Position numbers and translations under genes: made by a program. From an uncultured Verrucomicrobiota bacterium (GTDB lineage: Bacteria > Verrucomicrobiota > Kiritimatiellia > CAIQIC01 > Lenti-01), in contig CALMBO010000027.1 of NCBI GenBank assembly GCA_937860055.1, positions 310,001-374,000 of the forward strand: a DNA stretch of 64,000 nt. The letters are read 5' to 3'. Below are positions 59,318-64,000 of the stretch, in pieces (within the stretch, counting starts at the first letter, position 1; each line of letters opens with the position of its first letter). Below the pieces are notes generated by a model. That model made no database searches. It saw nothing but the letters and a program-made list of their open reading frames with translations, and was not told the DNA's origin.

Positions 59318-60079
59318 ATGAGACTGATGCTTTACAATATGCGGTATGCGACCGGAACGGGGTTCAAGTTCCATCTTCCCTTCCCGTTCGGTGGTTTTTT
59401 CCGCAAGACGGACAAGAACCTGGACGCCCTGATCCGTTTCTTCCGCACGCAGAAGGCGGATGTGCTGGGACTGGTCGAAATCGATTCCGGATCCTATCGT
59501 GCGGGACATCGCAGCCAGGCCGATGTCATCGCCCGGCATCTGGGGAAACGCTCGTTCTGCCGCTCGAAATACAGCTATCTCTCCTGGTGGAGCCGCCTCC
59601 CCTTGATGCGCAAGCAGGCCAATGCCTGCATTTCAGGGCAATCCGTCATCCGCGAACGGACCCACTTCCTCCGCAAAGGGGTCAAGCGGTTGGTCATGGA
59701 GCTGGAACTGGAAGATGTCGTCATTTTCATCGTGCACCTCGCCTTGGGCCGAAGCTGCCGGGAAGCCCAGCTGGCGGATCTGGCCCGTTTGGCGAAAAAT
59801 GCACGGAAGCCCTATCTGATTGCCGGCGATTTCAACGCCTTTGCCGGAAAAGTCGAATTGAAGGCCTTCATGGATGCCTTGGATCTTTCCAGCGCCAATC
59901 TCTCCGATCTGCCGACATTCCCCAGCCAGGCCCCCCGCTGGCAGCTCGACTTCATCCTGCACAGCCCCGGCATCCGCGTGACCCATTTCGAGGTGGCCCG
60001 CGGCGTCCGGCTCAGCGACCATTTGCCCCTCATCTGCGATTTCGAAATCCGCCCCGCCGCCGTTTCCGCCAGCGCTTGA
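59318..60079 (+). CDS. Endonuclease/exonuclease/phosphatase (EEP) family protein
   Basis: 253-residue EEP-fold hydrolase. NMRY near the N-terminus (Asn), GLVEID (metal-binding Glu near residue 53), VHLALG, IAGDFNAF (Asp/Asn) and the terminal SDHLPLICDF (Asp-His) are the ordered catalytic motifs. No signal peptide. It may hydrolyse phosphodiesters of nucleic acids, sphingolipids or inositol phosphates; nothing nearby selects among them. Low-affinity start: ribosome-binding site replaced by a palindrome. Confidence 0.88.
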   Translation: MRLMLYNMRYATGTGFKFHLPFPFGGFFRKTDKNLDALIRFFRTQKADVLGLVEIDSGSYRAGHRSQADVIARHLGKRSFCRSKYSYLSWWSRLPLMRKQANACISGQSVIRERTHFLRKGVKRLVMELELEDVVIFIVHLALGRSCREAQLADLARLAKNARKPYLIAGDFNAFAGKVELKAFMDALDLSSANLSDLPTFPSQAPRWQLDFILHSPGIRVTHFEVARGVRLSDHLPLICDFEIRPAAVSASA

Positions 60080-60147
60080 GCCGGGCCTCGACCGGTGTTG
60101 CGTCCGGCCCCTCTTTCCGCTACGATGCCCGGCGTAGGAGATTTTCC

Positions 60148-60735
60148 ATGAAGCCATATGCCGCGATCCTGACGACTTCCCTTCTCTGCGCCGCTTCGGC
60201 CGCTTTCGCGGAAATCCAGAGCGATTGGGCCTACCATGCCACCAGCAGCGGGAGCCGGACCTCCGAACAGGTTCCCGGAGAATCCTTCAAGTTCCTGGCC
60301 AATGGAACGGACCAGATCGGCGATGCCGATACGGTCACCCTCTATCTCCTCACATCCCGCGATTTTGCCGGAGAGATGGAAGAGCAGGTCTATGTGCGCT
60401 GGTGGGATGGCTATATGTCCCATTGGATCATGGGAAGCTGGGTGAAAAGCACCACGCTGGATGCCTCCGCCCCCGAAACCAGCCTTCACGGCCTCCCGGC
60501 CGAAGGTTCCGTCATGCTCGATCTTTGGAAAATCGAAGTCCCCCCCTGGATTACCCAGCCCGGAGAGAACTTCTATGCCATCCAGCTGAAGGGATATTCC
60601 CAAGGCGCTTCGGAAGAACGCTATCTGCTCAACAAGTCCGGCGGCGACTTCTCCCAGACAAACAATCTGGGCCAGATCTGGTCCGCTTCCGAGGAATTCG
60701 ATGGCCAAGACTGGAAAATCAACATTCTGCAATAA
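60148..60735 (+). CDS. Small secreted protein, function unknown
   Basis: 195 residues with a signal peptide (1-21, cleaved ASA-AFA|E). The mature protein is rich in Trp/Tyr/Gly (WWDGYMSHWIMGSW) and predicted all-beta, about 175 residues, like a single carbohydrate- or ligand-binding jelly-roll. GGAG lies eight bases before the ATG. Not recognised as a named family. Confidence 0.65.
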   Translation: MKPYAAILTTSLLCAASAAFAEIQSDWAYHATSSGSRTSEQVPGESFKFLANGTDQIGDADTVTLYLLTSRDFAGEMEEQVYVRWWDGYMSHWIMGSWVKSTTLDASAPETSLHGLPAEGSVMLDLWKIEVPPWITQPGENFYAIQLKGYSQGASEERYLLNKSGGDFSQTNNLGQIWSASEEFDGQDWKINILQ

Positions 60736-60857
60736 ATCCCCCGGCCCAGGGTGGAGCGCCATCCTTCCAAGTCGATGAATTTATTGATCCTTTCTCATTC
60801 TCCCGCCTTGACTTTTAACCGACAAACCAGCCAGTCTATCTAAAACCGGAGGAAGAT

Positions 60858-61139
60858 ATGGTTCAACCCTCGCGTCGCAAAGTGGATCAGTCGCTACAGT
60901 ACCGATGGGGAATCATTGGTGTTGTGCTGGCGGTGATTGGCCTCGTTTGGTTTGCGAGAACCAGCGGCATCTTGAAGCAGACCAGCGAAACCCGGGAAAA
61001 CCCCAACGTGAAGATCGTCTGCCCGCGGTGTGAAGGCGATCCGGTCAAAAAAGCGAAATGCTCGCTTTGCCGGGGCACCGGATTCCTCTGGGTGGACAAA
61101 ACCAAATACCTCCCGGAAGAAGTCTCGACCGCTCCATAA
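60858..61139 (+). CDS. Membrane-anchored small zinc-ribbon protein
   Basis: 93 residues: one membrane helix (about 17-37), then a short linker and two C-x2-C pairs (CPRCEGD and CSLCRGTG) in the style of a DnaJ-type zinc finger, facing either side of the membrane. GGAGGAAGAT precedes the ATG. It lies 39 bases before lptG and may be cotranscribed. The CxxCxGxG-like repeats could bind Zn or act as a thiol site. Role unknown. Confidence 0.7.
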   Translation: MVQPSRRKVDQSLQYRWGIIGVVLAVIGLVWFARTSGILKQTSETRENPNVKIVCPRCEGDPVKKAKCSLCRGTGFLWVDKTKYLPEEVSTAP

Positions 61140-61178
61140 GGGGCCGGGTTCCGCCGGGGACGCCCCCCTTTCCCTGTC

Positions 61179-62276
61179 ATGAAGCTGGTGACCCGCTACC
61201 TCCTGGGGCATTTGCGCCGGCCATGGATCTATATCATGGCCGGCTTTTCCATTGTCGCAATCCTCGTGGATCTCTTCGAGAACTTCGTGGGATTCATGGA
61301 AACCGGCACTCCGATCCAGCGCGTGCTTCTCTACTATGCGATCCTGCTGCCCACCTATCTTCCCTACATGCTGCCGGTTTCCCTCCTGCTGGGATTGCTC
61401 TACGCATTGTGGCAGCTCGGCAAGAACTCGGAACTGACCGCGATGCGCGCCTGCGGGTTGAGCATGGCCCAGCTGATCGCCCCCTATCTGGTCACCGGCC
61501 TCGCCGCCTCGTTCCTCCTGCTCGGCATCAACGAACTTCTCAACCCGTGGGCGGCCCACTGGACCCGACAGTTCAAGAGCATGCAGGGGTCCAAGCATGC
61601 CGACCGGACCTACCTGGCAACCAATCTCGCCTATAAAAACGAAACCGGCCGCCGGCTTTGGTGGATCGACACCTTCGATCCCCGGCCCTCCTCCTCCTTC
61701 GAAATGATCGGCATCAGCCTCACCCAGCAGCGCCCGAACGAATCGGACGAATTCCGGATGGATGCCTCCCGTGCCCGCTGGCTTGATGGTCACTGGTGGT
61801 TCGAGAATGTCAACATCCGCTACTACGACAACGATAACAATCCCACTGGACCGGTCGAATCCAGCCCCAGCCTCGAAATGACCATGCTTTCCGAAACCCC
61901 CAGGGATTTCTTCGGCGAGATCAAGGAGTCCAGCGAGCGTTCCGCCGCCGAAATCCGCCAGTTCATCGCCAGCCACCCCGGGATTTCCATCGATACCCGG
62001 AACCGCCTGATGGTGGACTTCCATTCCCGCCTGGCCGCCCCCTGGCTATGCCTGATCGTCATTCTGATCGGAGTCCCTTTTGGCATCCACACCAGCCGCC
62101 GGGGCATGGGAATGGGCCTTCTCCTCGCCCTCCTGACTTTCTTCGCTTATTACGTCCTCATGCTCCTGGGATTGAATTTCGGCAAGCGCCAGGTCCTCTC
62201 GCCAGTCGTGGCCGGCTGGCTGCCCGACCTGGTTTTCTTCGTCCTGGGGCTTGTCCTGCTCCGCCGCATCCGCTGA
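61179..62276 (+). CDS. LptF/LptG-family LPS export permease
   Basis: 365-residue YjgP/YjgQ permease. Helices lie near residues 15-35, 60-85 and 95-115, then a periplasmic beta-jellyroll domain (about 120-265) and three further helices (285-360). LKNPWA-like LNPWAAHW after the third helix and LLLGLLYALWQLGKNSELTAMRACG are hallmark segments. It transports lipopolysaccharide from the inner membrane toward the LptA bridge with LptB2, so the cell is a diderm with LPS-like lipids. Whether F or G cannot be settled from one copy. Confidence 0.88.
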   Translation: MKLVTRYLLGHLRRPWIYIMAGFSIVAILVDLFENFVGFMETGTPIQRVLLYYAILLPTYLPYMLPVSLLLGLLYALWQLGKNSELTAMRACGLSMAQLIAPYLVTGLAASFLLLGINELLNPWAAHWTRQFKSMQGSKHADRTYLATNLAYKNETGRRLWWIDTFDPRPSSSFEMIGISLTQQRPNESDEFRMDASRARWLDGHWWFENVNIRYYDNDNNPTGPVESSPSLEMTMLSETPRDFFGEIKESSERSAAEIRQFIASHPGISIDTRNRLMVDFHSRLAAPWLCLIVILIGVPFGIHTSRRGMGMGLLLALLTFFAYYVLMLLGLNFGKRQVLSPVVAGWLPDLVFFVLGLVLLRRIR

Positions 62277-62382
62277 TCGAACCGTTATCACCGCCGTTTC
62301 CGCCAAAAGCCGTTGCGACCGCGCATCCCGTCGTGTAGAATGCCCCGAAACGCAAGGCATTTGTCCCAGGCAGGAGGTCCTC

Positions 62383-63603
62383 ATGGCCGCAAAAATCACC
62401 CGCGAATTCCTCGAGAAGATCCCCAAGACCGATTTGCATCTCCATCTGGACGGATCCCTCCGGATCTCCACCCTGATCGAACTGGCCAAATCCGCCAAGG
62501 TGCCCCTCCCCTCCGAGACGGAGGCCGGCCTGCAGGAACTGGTCTTCAAGGAAAAGTACCAGGACCTGCCGGATTACCTGCGCGGCTTCGGCCTCACGGT
62601 CGCGGTGCTCCAGACCCCCGAAAGCCTCGAGCGCGTCGCCTACGAGCTCGCCCAGGACAACATCGCCGAGAACGTCCGCTACATCGAAATCCGCTACGCC
62701 CCCCAGCTCCACATCCGCCCCGGCTTCACCGTCGAGGAAGTGGTCGAGTGTGTCAACCGCGGCCTCGCGCGCGCCCAGAAGGAGCATAATGCCTCCGCCG
62801 CGGTCAAGCAGGGCGGCGACATCCCCTTCCACTACGGCATCATCACCTGCGCCATGCGCTTCTTCAACCGCCACATGTCGGCCTATTATGCCCAGTTGTT
62901 CGATGGCATGCCCCACGCGCCTGCCAAGGAAGTCATGGCCGTCGCCTCCCTCGAAATGGCCCGCGCCGCCGCCTCCCTCGCTCACAACAAGGGCATTCCC
63001 GTCGTCGGCTTCGATCTGGCGGGCGCAGAAGCCGGCTTCCCCGCCATCGACCACAAGAACGCCTATCAACACGCCCATGTCCACTTCCTGAAGAAGACCG
63101 TCCATGCCGGCGAGGCCTATGGACCCGAATCCATCTTCCAGGCCATCACCGAATGCCATGCCGACCGCCTCGGGCACGGCACCTTCCTGTTCGCCGCCGA
63201 CAAGGTCAAGGATCCTTCCATCAAGGATCCGGACTACTACGTGAAATGCCTCGTCGACTACATCGCGTCGCGGCGCATCACGCTCGAAGTCTGCCCCACC
63301 AGCAACCTCCAGACCATCCCGGCCATCCCGTCTGTCGCCGACCACCCCCTGCGCAAGATGCTCGATGCCAACCTGTCTGTCTCCATCTGCACGGACAACC
63401 GCCTGGTTTCCCGCACCAGCGTCACGCGGGAACTCGAACTGGTCTGCAACCATCTCTCCGTCACCCCGGCCCGCCTGCGCAACCTCATCCTGGCCGGCTT
63501 CAAGGGATCCTTCTTCCACGGCCCCTACAACGAAAAGCGCGCGCTGGTCCGCCAGGTCATCAACCGCTACGACGCGCTGGAAAAACAATATCTGGGGGCC
63601 TAG
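62383..63603 (+). CDS. add: Adenosine deaminase-family protein
   Basis: 406-residue amidohydrolase-superfamily purine deaminase. DLHLHLDGS (metal histidines, residues ~17-24), the GFDLAG segment with substrate Glu region, HAGEAYG (metal His and catalytic Glu), RLGHGTF (catalytic His) and a C-terminal SICTDNR with the catalytic Asp. CAGGAGG lies six bases before the ATG. It deaminates (deoxy)adenosine to (deoxy)inosine, which PunA in the BMC operon can cleave, so it likely belongs to the same scavenging pathway although separately transcribed. Adenine or AMP deaminase variants are less likely. Confidence 0.92.
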   Translation: MAAKITREFLEKIPKTDLHLHLDGSLRISTLIELAKSAKVPLPSETEAGLQELVFKEKYQDLPDYLRGFGLTVAVLQTPESLERVAYELAQDNIAENVRYIEIRYAPQLHIRPGFTVEEVVECVNRGLARAQKEHNASAAVKQGGDIPFHYGIITCAMRFFNRHMSAYYAQLFDGMPHAPAKEVMAVASLEMARAAASLAHNKGIPVVGFDLAGAEAGFPAIDHKNAYQHAHVHFLKKTVHAGEAYGPESIFQAITECHADRLGHGTFLFAADKVKDPSIKDPDYYVKCLVDYIASRRITLEVCPTSNLQTIPAIPSVADHPLRKMLDANLSVSICTDNRLVSRTSVTRELELVCNHLSVTPARLRNLILAGFKGSFFHGPYNEKRALVRQVINRYDALEKQYLGA

Positions 63604-63609
63604 CCCCCC

Positions 63610-64000
63610 ATGCGCCATTCGCCGGGAAACCTCTTGCTCGCCCTGGGCCTGGCTTGGGGACTGGTTTCCGGCTGCCGTTCCAGCGCCCCTTCCGAACCCC
63701 CGCCCGCCCCCCTGCGCATCGGCGTCGTTGCGGATTCCCCGCCGCTGGTCTTCCGGCAGAAAGGACGCTGGACCGGCCTCGAGGCCGATCTGGGCCGCGC
63801 CCTGGCGGCCCGCCTGGGCATGAAGCCGGTCTTCATCGCCTATCCTCCCCATCGGCTTTCCAGCGCCCTTCTCGACCAAAAGGTGGATATCCTCATGGCG
63901 GGCTTGGCCATTACCGGGGAACGCCGCGTCCAGATGGACTTTTCCTCGCCTTATCTGGTCGTCGGCCAAGCCGCCCTGGTCCGCTCGGCGGATATTTCCC
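63610..64000 (+). CDS. Extracellular solute-binding lipoprotein (family 3), partial
   Basis: 130 codons before the right edge. The leader ends in the lipobox VSGC (residue ~22), followed by the family-3 binding-protein start LRIGVVADSPPLVF and later GLEADLGRALAARLGM, VDILMAGLAIT and the DFSSPYLV strand. It should be a lipid-anchored receptor for an amino-acid-like or other polar solute, or the sensor half of a lytic transglycosylase (MltF-type). The remaining sequence and any transporter are outside the window. Confidence 0.85.
   Translation, partial: MRHSPGNLLLALGLAWGLVSGCRSSAPSEPPPAPLRIGVVADSPPLVFRQKGRWTGLEADLGRALAARLGMKPVFIAYPPHRLSSALLDQKVDILMAGLAITGERRVQMDFSSPYLVVGQAALVRSADIS

Overview
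The window is a 64 kb piece of a GC-rich, Gram-negative chromosome (LptG-type LPS exporter, TolC-type outer-membrane factor, SurA/PpiD-type periplasmic chaperone). Several features suggest a PVC-superphylum bacterium, perhaps Kiritimatiellota/Verrucomicrobiota: very large secreted glycosidases and hydrolases ending in D-x-D-x-D-G calcium-type segments, dispersed short palindromes, and a deoxyribose-phosphate-aldolase microcompartment. A HydE homologue and an AmrS-type radical SAM enzyme suggest an anaerobic lifestyle. The taxonomic guess is inference only.

Layout. 0-5.6 kb: sufS-sufU-amrS on the minus strand, a small gene/ABC permease/membrane-anchored protein cluster on the plus strand, and an SDR. 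5.7-6.2 kb: tRNA-Val(GAC) with a 52-bp hairpin repeat duplicated around a tiny GIY-YIG nuclease gene. 6.6-12.35 kb: a visibly AT-richer four-gene minus-strand operon (radical SAM, NurA-like nuclease, HerA-like pump, Hsp90/MORC-type ATPase), ending near a five-copy palindrome cluster. It looks horizontally acquired and is the best candidate for an undescribed conflict/defence system. 13-31 kb: housekeeping and secreted genes (PilZ, quinone reductase-like, MetY, HydE, DUF5071, SNF2 helicase, PpiD-like chaperone, class II FBP aldolase, extracellular amidohydrolase, LexA with a recognisable operator inside its promoter, and a secreted protein). 31.5-35.7 kb: a tight minus-strand operon for a VTC-domain polyphosphate polymerase-like protein, a DUF4956 membrane protein, an HlyD-type adaptor and a TolC-type lipoprotein. 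36-48.6 kb: a two-component pair, a 2305-residue secreted protein with two intact GH13 catalytic domains, a secreted protein of unknown function, and an acyl-activating/ACP/acyltransferase fusion.

48.8-58.5 kb is a bacterial microcompartment (BMC) locus dedicated to nucleosides. An RpiB-DeoC fusion with an encapsulation-peptide-like helix between its two enzymes is followed by BMC-T(D), BMC-H, BMC-P, an aldehyde dehydrogenase with an N-terminal encapsulation peptide, BMC-T(S), two more BMC-P, and then phosphopentomutase and three nucleoside phosphorylases, all in one direction and closed by a hairpin terminator. The implied route is nucleoside -> (deoxy)ribose-1-P -> (deoxy)ribose-5-P; deoxyribose-5-P is split to glyceraldehyde-3-P and acetaldehyde, which the dehydrogenase converts to acetyl-CoA inside the shell. 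Adenosine deaminase lies 4 kb downstream. Between them are a PIG-L deacetylase, an EEP-family nuclease/phosphatase, small secreted/membrane proteins and LptG. The right edge cuts a solute-binding lipoprotein gene.
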